Of a stretch of DNA of 64,000 nt, positions 1 to 7,489 are shown piece by piece. A program made the translations under genes and the position numbers. Origin of the DNA: Streptococcus sanguinis (GTDB taxonomy: Bacteria; Bacillota; Bacilli; Lactobacillales; Streptococcaceae); contig NZ_CP054570.1 in assembly GCF_013343115.1 (NCBI RefSeq), positions 744,001 through 808,000 of the forward strand. Reading direction: 5' to 3'. Within the stretch, counting starts at the first letter, position 1; every line of letters begins with the position of its first letter. The notes below the pieces were generated by a model that worked only from the letters and a program-made list of their open reading frames with translations, did no database searches and was not told the DNA's origin.

Positions 1-379
1 ACTCTGCAATCAGGTCAAAGCGTTGAATTAAGAGTGTCTCCAAATACGGATCAGTTAGAGTATAGTTCAGAATTAATGTTAAAAAAAATTAAATGATGCT
101 AAAATAAAATTATCAGGTACAAATGTTTGGTCTGAAAAATTTGGGGATGTATTATTTGGGGTAAGTGAAAAGAAAATTATTAAGATAGGCAGTACCGAGG
201 GAGACAAGAATGAGCTTCCTAATAATCAAAAAGGTATTCATTTAGTAAAAGATGGGATTGTTGTTAATTATCAGGGAGAAAAAGTTTTTGACGTCACGAA
301 TAACAAACCCTATACTATCACCATCACCAATGTAGACAACAAACCTGCTAAATTTGAAGCTCAAGTGGTGGATAGGTAA
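1..379 (+). pseudogene. 3' part of an unrecognised gene, frameshifted at an A8 run
   Basis: The reading frame is open from the left edge to a TGA at 94-96. The following frame is open from 95 and ends at TAA 377-379. The switch falls in a run of eight A's at 81-88. Removing one A joins the two frames into one hydrophilic protein tail of about 125 residues, ending in an aspartate/valine-rich segment with the repeated pattern TITIT. I do not recognise the family and the gene begins outside the window. It could be a broken gene, a slippage-prone gene or a base error. It precedes a cluster of small membrane proteins and a DUF4176 gene, so it may belong to the same accessory locus. Confidence 0.5.
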
Positions 380-393
380 AGTTTAGGAAGAAT

Positions 394-433
<40 letters not shown>

Positions 434-468
434 AGCTCTATTTTTTATTAATATGATGGTATTGAAAA

Positions 469-1020
469 ATGAAGAAAATGAAATCTATGGTTATCATAGG
501 CGGCTTTCAAGGTCGAAACATCTTTTATGATGTGAAAAGAAAAAAAGTATATTCTAATAAAGTCAATGAGAGAGTTTTTCCTAATCTCAGGTGGTTAGTA
601 ATATCCTTTGGAATTCTAGGAAATGCTTTTCTCATTCAAGTAAACAATATAAAATTTGAATCCCCTATTTTCAAAGTAATTGTTTTGTGCGCGACTCTTA
701 TTCTTATATCTTTGGTCTGTCACTTTGGATTTAAAGATGAGTATTTAGGGCAAAACGTTGAAGTATTTAATCCCAAATTATATGAACATGTTGGTTGGTT
801 GAATTTTTTAGAAGAAGAGAGAAACCGATTATACATTCTTCTTATTACATTTTCAGTGAGTTCTTTCTTAACTGTTTTTCAAATGAGAGAATATTTGAAC
901 GCTCCTACCATGACAAACTTAATAGAAGTTATTGCCTTTTATTTTATATTTTATATGGCAATAACAAAAAGCAATTTTATGAAAAGAATGATGGCAATAA
1001 AGGAATTGATGAAACAATAA
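469..1020 (+). CDS. Small four-helix membrane protein, tandem paralogue 1
   Basis: 183 residues; function not recognised. The N-terminus carries a motif shared by all three neighbours (FQGRNIFYD, residues 13-21), followed by a lysine-rich stretch and 'VYSN'. Hydrophobic segments fall at about 41-57, 68-86, 121-138 and 149-165. The C-terminus is basic (KRMMAIKELMKQ), also as in the paralogues. The start is uncertain: ATGs at 469, 478 and 487 are in frame and none has a strong Shine-Dalgarno. The upstream (TTTC)10 tract touches the likely promoter. The position beside a DUF4176 gene suggests a type VII secretion accessory or immunity role, but this is inference from context only. Confidence 0.75.
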   Translation: MKKMKSMVIIGGFQGRNIFYDVKRKKVYSNKVNERVFPNLRWLVISFGILGNAFLIQVNNIKFESPIFKVIVLCATLILISLVCHFGFKDEYLGQNVEVFNPKLYEHVGWLNFLEEERNRLYILLITFSVSSFLTVFQMREYLNAPTMTNLIEVIAFYFIFYMAITKSNFMKRMMAIKELMKQ

Positions 1021-1061
1021 AGAAAGAATTTTAGCTTATAATCTATGAATCAAGGTAATGT

Positions 1062-1133
1062 ATGACCAATTACTTACTGAATGGAAGTGCTATGATTATG
1101 AACCGTCGCCACTTGGAAGAAATCAATGAATAA
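1062..1133 (+). CDS. Possible 23-codon ORF overlapping the next gene
   Basis: ATG at 1062 is preceded by AAGG at about 6 bp. The frame encodes 23 residues (starts MTNYLLNGSAM) and stops at 1131-1133, eight bases inside the following gene. The arrangement would allow translational coupling. It may equally be a remnant of a longer gene or a chance frame. Confidence 0.25.
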   Translation: MTNYLLNGSAMIMNRRHLEEINE

Positions 1134-1668
1134 GAATGTATTTTGGTTAGGTAATTTCAGAGATAAAAATATTTTTTATGATAGAAAAACTGGACAACTA
1201 TACTCTATAGATAAGAAAGAAGAGAAAGCTCCTAATCTCACTTGGGCTATTCTGCCTGCTTCCTTTCTTTTACGAAACATTTATTCAGAAGCAACAGCAC
1301 CTCAGGTTGCCAGTGTGCCTATCAGAATATTTATTTTGTGTTCGACTGTTCTCTGCGTTTTAGTTTTGATAATATTTGTTCTAAGAAATACTAGAAAAGG
1401 AACTATAAAAAGTTTTAATCAGAAACTATATTTTGACTGGCCTAATTTTCTTTATAACCAACAAACACAATGTAAAGGAATATTGTTTTTTGGGACTATA
1501 CTATTTTTTACGTCAATTAAATTTATAATTGATTATTATTTTTCAGGAAGCTTTATTTCTTTTATAGCTATCATTGGTTTTCTCCCAGTATCTGGGCTCT
1601 TATTATTTGGAAATAGGCCATTAGAAAAATTGATTATCCTTAAAAGGTTGGAAAAGCAATTGAAATGA
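1126..1668 (+). CDS. Small four-helix membrane protein, tandem paralogue 2
   Basis: 180 residues, clearly related to the neighbours on both sides. It has the N-terminal motif 'FRDKNIFYDRKTGQLYS', a 'PNLTW' entry into the first hydrophobic segment, then segments at roughly 41-55, 67-88, 116-134 and 142-160, and a basic C-terminal tail. The ATG at 1126 has a good GGAAGAA Shine-Dalgarno about 7 bp upstream. The stop overlaps the next start by 4 bp (ATGA), so genes 2 and 3 are probably co-translated. Function unknown; repeated duplication of a small membrane protein is typical of immunity or surface accessory genes, which is inference. Confidence 0.8.
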   Translation: MNKNVFWLGNFRDKNIFYDRKTGQLYSIDKKEEKAPNLTWAILPASFLLRNIYSEATAPQVASVPIRIFILCSTVLCVLVLIIFVLRNTRKGTIKSFNQKLYFDWPNFLYNQQTQCKGILFFGTILFFTSIKFIIDYYFSGSFISFIAIIGFLPVSGLLLFGNRPLEKLIILKRLEKQLK

Positions 1669-2210
1669 AGGAAAAAGAATATTTAACCTATCTCTTGACC
1701 TTTCAAGGTAGAAACTATTATTTAGATCTAAAAACTAATAAAATTTATGCAAATGTTCATAGTCCACAATTCCATCTGGATCTCACGAAATATGTTCCCG
1801 CAGCTAGCATTATGCTGCTACATGGATTTACTTCTGTTTCGAATAGCCGCTTGTCCTTCCTATGGAAAATAATCTTGTTAGTTTTGGGTTATGTTATTGT
1901 TGGGTATCTAGTAGAATTGCTTGCAAGGACAAGGAAAGAGCCGTCATTTAAAGAGTTTCACTTTGAAACACTACCTATAAAAGATGAGTTTTTATATATT
2001 TTTAGTCGAAATATATATGGGAAGTTTGGAATTGGCTTGATTTTTGCTGTTTTTGCCATCTATCAATCTGTTGAGTATTTAAGCAAAGGCAGCTACTTGT
2101 CTTATTTGCTAAGTGACATGGGTTTCTTTCTTGCTTATTTTAGTCTCATAAGGTCCCATTTATTCAAACAGATAAAAGTTCTGAAAAGATTAAAAAAGAA
2201 GAATACTTAG
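1665..2210 (+). CDS. Small four-helix membrane protein, tandem paralogue 3
   Basis: 181 residues. It shares the motif 'FQGRNYYLDLKTNKIYAN' near residue 13 with paralogues 1 and 2, four hydrophobic stretches, and the lysine/arginine-rich end (LKRLKKKNT). It starts within the stop of the preceding gene (ATGA overlap), which implies coupled translation. The middle of the protein differs from the others, so the copies are old or fast evolving. No catalytic motif is visible. Confidence 0.8.
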   Translation: MKEKEYLTYLLTFQGRNYYLDLKTNKIYANVHSPQFHLDLTKYVPAASIMLLHGFTSVSNSRLSFLWKIILLVLGYVIVGYLVELLARTRKEPSFKEFHFETLPIKDEFLYIFSRNIYGKFGIGLIFAVFAIYQSVEYLSKGSYLSYLLSDMGFFLAYFSLIRSHLFKQIKVLKRLKKKNT

Positions 2211-2241
2211 AATTCGAGAAGATTTTTAAAGGAGGTTTCTA

Positions 2242-2541
2242 ATGACTGAGCTACTACCGATAGGGAGTGTTGTCCAACTTAAAAATGGACAAGTGAAAAT
2301 TATGATTATTAACCGTTATCCTCTTTATGATAATAAGGGTGAAATTGGTTATTTAGACTATTCCGGCTGTGTATATCCTTTTGGTATGACGGATAATCAA
2401 GCTTGCTTCTTTAACAATGAAGATATTGAAAAAGTTTGGTTTGAGGGGTATATAGATGAATCAGAAGAGAAAATGCTAGCAAAAATAGAAGATAAATTAT
2501 CTCAAATTCCTTATCCTAAATATTCTTTAGCTGATTTATAA
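2242..2541 (+). CDS. DUF4176 family protein
   Basis: 99 residues, soluble. The opening 'LPIGSVVQLKNGQVKIMIINRYPLY' and the following 'GYLDYSGCVYPFGM...' and 'F.NNEDIEKVWFEGY.DE.E' match the DUF4176 pattern as I know it. Members are commonly encoded in Gram-positive type VII (ESX/Yuk) secretion loci next to LXG toxins or small membrane proteins; their role is not established. A consensus ribosome site (AAAGGAGG) lies 7 bp before the ATG. It follows the three membrane paralogues by 31 bp and is followed by a hairpin, so it is probably the last gene of that operon. Confidence 0.75.
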   Translation: MTELLPIGSVVQLKNGQVKIMIINRYPLYDNKGEIGYLDYSGCVYPFGMTDNQACFFNNEDIEKVWFEGYIDESEEKMLAKIEDKLSQIPYPKYSLADL

Positions 2542-2570
2542 TACCTGTTCCTGTCAGTAAAGTATTCTAA

Positions 2571-2597
2571 AACCCCTCGCAATTATTTGCGGGGGGT
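2571..2597. terminator. Hairpin after the DUF4176 gene
   Basis: Arms of about 12 bp (AACCCCTCGCAA / TTGCGGGGGGTT, one mismatch) around a short loop. The downstream T-tract is interrupted, so it may be a weak or bidirectional terminator between convergent genes. Confidence 0.6.
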
Positions 2598-2640
2598 TAG
2601 TGTCTTATAAGTTTTCTTTTCTTTTTATAATCGTCTCTTT

Positions 2641-3189
2641 TTAGTTAAGGGCTGCTAAAAGAGCATCAGCCTGTGCTGAGAGTTCAGCAAGTTTGTCTTC
2701 TGCGACAGTCAGTTGTCCAGTTCCCCATGCTTCTGGGTTGATACCAACACCTGTGAATGGTTCTACCACATTCATACGGATGAAAGGCAGCAGGCTACGG
2801 TAGTGCTTGAATACTTCGTCTGGTGATGTGCCGTTAGCTACAGATGAAACAGTAACAACCTTAGCATTCAGAGCAGATGGGCCAGTTGGGTCTGACAAAT
2901 CCAGAGCGCGTGAAGCCCAGTCCAAGAGGTTTTTCACTACTCCTGGGATAGCCCAGTTGTAGACAGGTGAGAAAATCCAGATGGCATCAGCGGCCAAAAT
3001 TTCTTCACGAACCTTAGCAACAGCAGCTGGAGCAGGACTTTCGATGTCTTGGTTGAAGAATGGTACATCTTTGTAATCAAGATATGAAACTTCTGCCTTG
3101 CCAGCCAAAGCTTTTTCAGCTTGCTCAGCCAATTGGTGGTTGAAAGAACCTTGACGAAGCGAGCCGACGATGAATAATACTTTAGACAT
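2641..3189 (-). CDS. NAD(P)H-dependent FMN reductase family protein
   Basis: 182 residues, the usual length of the NADPH-dependent FMN reductase (flavodoxin-fold) family. It starts with '[19 protein letters not shown]', the phosphate-binding loop for FMN. '[25 protein letters not shown]' in the middle is the conserved flavin-contact segment. Predicted to reduce flavin or quinones with NAD(P)H in the cytoplasm. A GGAG lies about 8 bp before the ATG at 3189. It lies downstream of a marR-type gene in the same direction, and a repeated 8-mer sits in the gap, so control by that regulator is likely but inferred. Confidence 0.85.
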   Translation of the reverse strand: MSKVLFIVGSLRQGSFNHQLAEQAEKALAGKAEVSYLDYKDVPFFNQDIESPAPAAVAKVREEILAADAIWIFSPVYNWAIPGVVKNLLDWASRALDLSDPTGPSALNAKVVTVSSVANGTSPDEVFKHYRSLLPFIRMNVVEPFTGVGINPEAWGTGQLTVAEDKLAELSAQADALLAALN

Positions 3190-3230
3190 TGCATTGTCTC
3201 CTTTTTTATAAAATAAAGAGATATTTCTCT

Positions 3231-3250
3231 TGTTACAATATATGTTACAA
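3231..3250. promoter_or_regulatory. Candidate MarR operator (two TGTTACAA repeats)
   Basis: TGTTACAA occurs at 3231-3238 and 3243-3250, 12 bp apart (about one helical turn), just upstream of the FMN reductase gene. It sits near a possible minus-strand promoter. Assignment to the adjacent MarR protein is inference. Confidence 0.35.
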
Positions 3251-3274
3251 CATTAATTACTAGTTAGCAATTAT

Positions 3275-3721
3275 TTAGCTCAATTTTTTGAAATTTTTTA
3301 AAATGCGAATCAAATTTTGCTTATCGTCTTCTTCGAGAATGGACAGAGCTTGCTGGATATTTTTGATATGATCAGGCAGGGCGGCTTCAATTTTAGCTCT
3401 GCCTTGTTCCGTCAAGCCAATCAAAAAAGCCCGGCGGTCATTTGGGTCACAGGTGCGAACAATCCAGCCGTCGCGTTCCATATTTTTGATGACGACAGTC
3501 ATGTTGCCAGAAGTAGCCAGTATACGGTCAATCAGGTCCTGAATACGCAGTTCCCCTTTGCTGTACAAGGTTTCTAAGACGGAAAACTGAGTAGGAGTCA
3601 AATCATGCTTTTTAAAAATCTGGGCTTCAATGGCACGGATGGTTCTTGCTGCCTTGTGAAAGACAATCATGGTTTTCAAATCAAGCAGAGCTTCTTTGCT
3701 TAAATCGTCTGTAATCTTCAT
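3275..3721 (-). CDS. MarR family transcriptional regulator
   Basis: 148 residues with the standard winged-helix arrangement. 'HDLTPTQFSVLETLYSKGELRIQDLIDRILATSGNMTVVIKNMERDGWIVR' covers the recognition helix. It is followed by 'CDPNDRRAFLIGLTEQG', the wing with the conserved D-x-R-R. Family members bind palindromic operators as dimers and respond to phenolics or oxidants. The gene has no Shine-Dalgarno: a minus-strand promoter (TTGCAT at 3756-3751, 17 bp, extended TAAAAT at 3733-3728) places the -10 six bases before the ATG, so the mRNA is probably leaderless. It lies upstream of an FMN reductase gene it may control. Confidence 0.9.
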   Translation of the reverse strand: MKITDDLSKEALLDLKTMIVFHKAARTIRAIEAQIFKKHDLTPTQFSVLETLYSKGELRIQDLIDRILATSGNMTVVIKNMERDGWIVRTCDPNDRRAFLIGLTEQGRAKIEAALPDHIKNIQQALSILEEDDKQNLIRILKNFKKLS

Positions 3722-3727
3722 AACAAT

Positions 3728-3756
3728 ATTTTACCAATAAATAGTATCATATGCAA
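3728..3756 (-). promoter_or_regulatory. Promoter of the marR-type gene (leaderless type)
   Basis: On the minus strand, -35 TTGCAT (3756-3751), a 17-bp spacer ending in TGG, and -10 TAAAAT (3733-3728). The start codon begins six bases after the -10, at the expected +1. Confidence 0.6.
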
Positions 3757-3775
3757 GGATATTGCTTTAGAATTT

Positions 3776-3789
3776 TGAGAATATTCTCA
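3776..3789. promoter_or_regulatory. Perfect 14-bp palindrome TGAGAATATTCTCA
   Basis: A perfect inverted repeat between the divergent marR-type gene and the TseB-like gene, about 55 bp upstream of each start codon. Its size and symmetry suit a dimeric regulator. Which protein binds it is not visible. Confidence 0.45.
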
Positions 3790-3800
3790 TCAAAAAAAGA

Positions 3801-3829
3801 TAGAAAAATAGGAGTATTTGTAGTATAAT
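3801..3829 (+). promoter_or_regulatory. Promoter of the tseB-like/aminotransferase operon
   Basis: A perfect -10 (TATAAT, 3824-3829) lies 17 bp after a weak -35 (TAGAAA, 3801-3806). The GTG start at 3836 is six bases after the -10, again predicting an mRNA with no leader. Confidence 0.5.
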
Positions 3830-3835
3830 GACGGA

Positions 3836-4324
3836 GTGAAATATAAAAATAGAAATAAAGCCAGTTTTCCAATTTGGCAGTACCTTATCGGTATTTTTAT
3901 CGTTCTCAGCGTTCTTGTCTTTTCATTTTTTGCAGTTTTGCAAGTGTCTATGCAGCCGAGACAGTCGGCTAAGGAAGCAAGCAGACGCTTGGCCAAGGAA
4001 TATGCAGATCTTGAAAAAGTGGATTCTTTTGCCATCTACAATGGGCAGGAATCCTACTACAGTCTGCTTGGCAAGACAAGTAAAGGTGTCGAAAAAGCTG
4101 TTTTGATTGCTAAAGATTCCAATGAGATTCGGGTCTATCGACTGGACCAAGGTGTCAGTCAGGCAGAGGCGGAGAGCATTGCCAAGGAAAATGGAGCAGG
4201 AACTATTGATAAGGTGACCATGGGCTTTTTTCAGGATCAGCCCATCTGGGAAGTCAAGTCGGGAGGCACCTACTACCTGATTGGTTTTGAAAGCGGACAG
4301 TTGGTCAGCAAGGAGGGACTATGA
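3836..4324 (+). CDS. TseB-like (YpmB/DUF5590) membrane-anchored protein
   Basis: 162 residues: a short basic N-terminus, one transmembrane helix at about 17-37, and an extracellular domain with repeated alpha/beta units typical of the DUF5590/TseB family. B. subtilis TseB (YpmB) modulates PBP2A during wall elongation. The gene is likewise found next to an aspartate aminotransferase gene in other Firmicutes, as here. The start is GTG: a stop (TAG, 3821-3823) is just upstream in frame and no ATG precedes the membrane segment. No spaced Shine-Dalgarno is present; a leaderless start is likely. The stop overlaps the aminotransferase start by 4 bp. Confidence 0.75.
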   Translation: MKYKNRNKASFPIWQYLIGIFIVLSVLVFSFFAVLQVSMQPRQSAKEASRRLAKEYADLEKVDSFAIYNGQESYYSLLGKTSKGVEKAVLIAKDSNEIRVYRLDQGVSQAEAESIAKENGAGTIDKVTMGFFQDQPIWEVKSGGTYYLIGFESGQLVSKEGL

Positions 4325-5502
4325 AATTATCAAATCGTGTCTTAAAAATGGAAGAAAGCGTGACTTTAGCAACAGCAGCACGAGCTAAGGCTTTGAAAGC
4401 GCAGGGGCGGGATATTCTATCTCTGACTCTGGGAGAGCCGGATTTTCCAACGCCTAAGAACATCCGAGATGCGGCTGTAGCAGCTATTGAGGATGGGCGT
4501 GCTAGCTTTTATACGGTGACTAGCGGTCTGCCAGAGCTAAAAGAAGCAGTGGTGGAGTATTTTGCCAACTATTACGGCTACACAATCCAGCCGAATCAAG
4601 TGACGGTGGCAACCGGAGCCAAGTTCTCCCTCTACACCTTCTTTATGAGTGTGCTTGATCCAGGTGATGAGGCTATCATTCCAACGCCTTATTGGGTCAG
4701 CTACGGCGACCAGATTAAGATGGCTGAGGGAACTCCTGTTTTTGTCCAAGCCACTGAGGAAAATAATTTCAAGGTAACGATGGAACAGTTAGAAGCTGCT
4801 CGGACTGATAAGACCAAGGTCTTGGTTTTGAACTCGCCGTCCAATCCGACTGGTATGATTTATACAGCAGAGGAGCTGCTGGCGATTGGGAACTGGGCTG
4901 TAGAGCACGATATTCTGATTTTGGCAGATGACATCTATGGACGTCTGGTTTATAACGGCAATAAATTTACGCCAATTTCCAGTCTATCTGAGGAGATTCG
5001 CAAGCAGACGGTGGTCATCAATGGTGTCTCTAAGAGCTACTCCATGACAGGCTGGCGGATTGGCTATGCAGTTGGTGAGCCGGAGATTATTGCGGCCATG
5101 AGTAAGATTGCAGGTCAGACGACTTCTAACCCGACAGCAGCGGCTCAATATGCAGCTATAGAAGCGCTGACTGGCAGTCAGGAAACGGTTGAGACTATGC
5201 GTCAAGCCTTTGAAGAGCGTCTGAATACTATTTATCCTCTCTTGGCTCAGGTGCCAGGATTTGAAGTGGTCAAGCCACAAGGTGCCTTCTATCTCTTTCC
5301 AAATGTCAAGAAAGCCATGGAAATGAAAGGTTACACAGATGTGACCGAGTTTACGACAGCAATTTTAGAAGAAGTTGGTGTGGCTCTGGTGACCGGAGCA
5401 GGATTTGGTGCCCCAGAAAATGTCCGTCTTAGCTATGCGACGGATTTGGATACGCTCAAAGAAGCCGTTCAGCGCCTGCAGCAATTTATGGAGAGTAAAT
5501 AG
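4321..5502 (+). CDS. aspC: Pyridoxal-phosphate aminotransferase, aspartate type
   Basis: 393 residues, class I/II fold, subgroup of the bacterial aspartate aminotransferases (AspB/AspC). 'LTLGEPDFPTP' marks the N-terminal substrate segment, 'NSPSNPTGMIYT' the conserved Asn-Pro-x-x-Pro-Thr loop, 'LADDIYGRLVY' the Asp that pairs with the cofactor ring. 'VINGVSKSYSMTGWRIGY' holds the Schiff-base lysine, with the phosphate-contacting Arg close behind. It would interconvert aspartate/2-oxoglutarate and oxaloacetate/glutamate. It is coupled to the TseB-like gene by an ATGA overlap. In related streptococci, as I recall, asnS follows directly; here extra genes intervene. Confidence 0.9.
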   Translation: MKLSNRVLKMEESVTLATAARAKALKAQGRDILSLTLGEPDFPTPKNIRDAAVAAIEDGRASFYTVTSGLPELKEAVVEYFANYYGYTIQPNQVTVATGAKFSLYTFFMSVLDPGDEAIIPTPYWVSYGDQIKMAEGTPVFVQATEENNFKVTMEQLEAARTDKTKVLVLNSPSNPTGMIYTAEELLAIGNWAVEHDILILADDIYGRLVYNGNKFTPISSLSEEIRKQTVVINGVSKSYSMTGWRIGYAVGEPEIIAAMSKIAGQTTSNPTAAAQYAAIEALTGSQETVETMRQAFEERLNTIYPLLAQVPGFEVVKPQGAFYLFPNVKKAMEMKGYTDVTEFTTAILEEVGVALVTGAGFGAPENVRLSYATDLDTLKEAVQRLQQFMESK

Positions 5503-5561
5503 AGCTCTAAGTACGACATTGCTTGCTAAAGAGAGCCTACAAAGATTTATAAACAATAGAT

Positions 5562-5590
5562 AAGGACGGACTCAAAGTTCGTCCTTTTTA
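5562..5590 (+). terminator. Terminator after the aminotransferase gene
   Basis: AAGGACGGA / TTCGTCCTT arms (one mismatch), seven-base loop, then TTTT. Confidence 0.8.
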
Positions 5591-5618
5591 GTTCCCCTAA
5601 ACTGCATTGGCAAATCGT

Positions 5619-5646
5619 TTGACAAAATGGTAAAATAATATAGAAT
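5619..5646 (+). promoter_or_regulatory. Promoter upstream of the 5768 gene
   Basis: Consensus -35 TTGACA (5619-5624), 16-bp spacer, -10 TAGAAT (5641-5646). It gives a leader of about 115 bases that contains no convincing ORF. Confidence 0.6.
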
Positions 5647-5767
5647 ATCATAAAATCGCTTTCATATTTTCTGCTCGAATTGAGAAGGTTTTGTTCAGAA
5701 AATAAAAGCTGGGAGGAGTTGGAATTTAGCTGTCAGGGCTTTCAAACAGGAGTGGAAGGAGAACAAT

Positions 5768-6220
5768 ATGAAACGTCGTTTGATTTTCTTATTCTTGCTA
5801 GGCGGTCTAGTCTTGCTAGGAGCTTATGTTTTCTTTGATTCAGAGCAGGGTTGGACCACTATTTCCGAATCCAATGGTCATCGCTACCGTATCCAATATT
5901 ATGAGAATGACTCGGCCCGAATAGACTGGTATTTGAACAATTACCAGCCAGAATTGAATTTAAATATGAGAATCTTAGAACGTCCAACTGCCCCCGGTTC
6001 TTACACTAAGGAGGAGATAGCCGGACAGGGCTCTGCAAGTTTTTTGATGGTTTGTAGAACTTGGGGTTCTGCAGAGAACAGTCAAAAGTTTTTAATTAAA
6101 CGTGCCTATTATAAGGTTGATATTAGACTTAATAAAAAGATGGAGGTAGACACTAAGAAGAGCAGTATGACCTACTGGAAGACGGAAGAAGAGGCAAAGG
6201 ATGATCCGCCTATTGATTAA
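5768..6220 (+). CDS. Hypothetical protein with N-terminal membrane anchor
   Basis: 150 residues. Residues 1-22 are a basic then hydrophobic stretch (an uncleaved signal anchor or signal peptide; no lipobox cysteine). The remainder is hydrophilic and beta-rich, suggesting an extracellular domain. No family recognised. GGAAGGAG lies about 7 bp before the ATG. It is the first gene of the block between the aminotransferase and asnS. Confidence 0.7.
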   Translation: MKRRLIFLFLLGGLVLLGAYVFFDSEQGWTTISESNGHRYRIQYYENDSARIDWYLNNYQPELNLNMRILERPTAPGSYTKEEIAGQGSASFLMVCRTWGSAENSQKFLIKRAYYKVDIRLNKKMEVDTKKSSMTYWKTEEEAKDDPPID

Positions 6221-6259
6221 ATAGCAGCTATTAATGGTAGATTAAGTTAGTAGGAGTAA

Positions 6260-6409
6260 CTTTCTGATAGAAATCACCACACGACTTATAAATTTGAGGA
6301 GTATTTAGTTGAAGATGATGGTGTTTCGGTGTATAATAAAAGAAGTCCATTTGGTCTAGCCCTGCATTCTATTGACTTGCAGTGTGTTCCTCATGGTCTT
6401 TTTACTTAA
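6260..6409 (+). pseudogene. Possible gene remnant without a start codon
   Basis: An open frame of 49 codons bounded by stops (TAA 6257-6259 and TAA 6407-6409), containing 'YKFEEYLVEDDGVSVYNKRSPFGLALHSID'-like coding-quality sequence but no ATG. It looks like the surviving tail of a deleted gene inside this accessory block. A chance frame is possible. Confidence 0.3.
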
Positions 6410-6452
6410 GTAATAATAGGGATGAAGATTATTTTGTACAAAAGGAGATAAA

Positions 6453-6872
6453 ATGGGTTTTATCAGAAAGGAAATAGGGGAAAGAGAGAAGAAGCTTCTC
6501 GAGGATTTTTCTATTGAAGAAAAAGAACTGGCTCTGCCATTTTTACTAGAGGATGAGAAGAGAGGGATTTTTCTCTGCGTCAAGCAATTTCGTATCGGAG
6601 AAGGGAAATATCAAGTCTTAGCCATGATGCTCGGTGGGCACTTGCTTGAATTTCGCCTAGAAGAAGAGCGGGCCGATAGATATCCAGTTCGCAATGAGGA
6701 AGATCAAAGTGTAAAAGGTCTATCAACAGAAACAATCTCCCAGCTTGTGATTCCCAAGGTTTTAAAAGGACGAGAGGACAAAATCGTAACAGTGATTCAA
6801 CATGCCCTGTCGCAAATTAACCCTTATTATGATACAAAGATAAGGGAAGTAAACCACGTGGAGTACAGATAA
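6453..6872 (+). CDS. Hypothetical protein, small paralogue A
   Basis: 139 residues, soluble and highly charged, no membrane segment. The second half (from 'GKYQVLAMMLGGHLLEFRLEEE' to 'VIQHALSQINPYYDTKIREVN') aligns by eye with the second half of the next gene's product ('KLILQGQVIEFKTK' ... 'IIQAALSAASPSYDTVIYRANF'). The two are therefore diverged duplicates. AAAGGAG lies 7 bp before the ATG. No known domain recognised. The tandem paralogy of small soluble proteins resembles immunity-gene arrays, but no toxin gene is beside them here. Confidence 0.75.
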   Translation: MGFIRKEIGEREKKLLEDFSIEEKELALPFLLEDEKRGIFLCVKQFRIGEGKYQVLAMMLGGHLLEFRLEEERADRYPVRNEEDQSVKGLSTETISQLVIPKVLKGREDKIVTVIQHALSQINPYYDTKIREVNHVEYR

Positions 6873-6886
6873 AGAGGAGATAGGAT

Positions 6887-7480
6887 ATGGGATTATTAGA
6901 AAAGTGTCTGGACTTTTTACCGACTAGGCGGGCTGTCAGTGACATAGAAGAAGATATGACTTGGGAGGAAGAATTTCCCCCTAAAAGAGTTCATCATAAA
7001 GAAGTCAGTAGTAGCACTCAGAAGGAGACTGAGGGAACAGCAACTCTTCCCCAAGAAGGAAGTTGGAAGTTTGTGCACGAGATGATTTCTGAAGAAGGGA
7101 TTGAGCTTTTAAAGAAGGCTGGGATTGATGACGAGCTAGTCTTTGAAACGGGCGATTGGGTCGCAGACCATGATTTGGGGATTTATCTGGTCCTTTATCG
7201 CTTTGGTGGCAGAACCAACTGGAAGAAGACTTATAAGCTAATTTTGCAAGGACAGGTGATTGAATTTAAGACTAAGACCATTTTTCATCAGCAGGATTTT
7301 TCTTATGAAGATGGGGAATTCACTAAGGGAGTGATTGTCAAAAATGTCTCCAATATGCTCCTGCCTTTAGCTTTTGAAGGTCAACAGCAGCGCGTGCTCC
7401 ATATCATTCAAGCAGCTCTGTCAGCAGCTAGCCCAAGCTATGATACGGTCATTTACAGGGCGAACTTTGATTTGGTTTAG
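6887..7480 (+). CDS. Hypothetical protein, small paralogue B
   Basis: 197 residues. The first 60 are acidic/polar and low in complexity (EEDMTWEEEF...TQKETEGT). The rest is a compact domain shared with paralogue A, ending 'SPSYDTVIYRANFDLV'. It follows A by 14 bp with AGAGGAG upstream, and precedes the next gene by 9 bp, so the three are one operon. Family not recognised. Confidence 0.75.
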   Translation: MGLLEKCLDFLPTRRAVSDIEEDMTWEEEFPPKRVHHKEVSSSTQKETEGTATLPQEGSWKFVHEMISEEGIELLKKAGIDDELVFETGDWVADHDLGIYLVLYRFGGRTNWKKTYKLILQGQVIEFKTKTIFHQQDFSYEDGEFTKGVIVKNVSNMLLPLAFEGQQQRVLHIIQAALSAASPSYDTVIYRANFDLV

Positions 7481-7489
7481 GAGGGGAAG

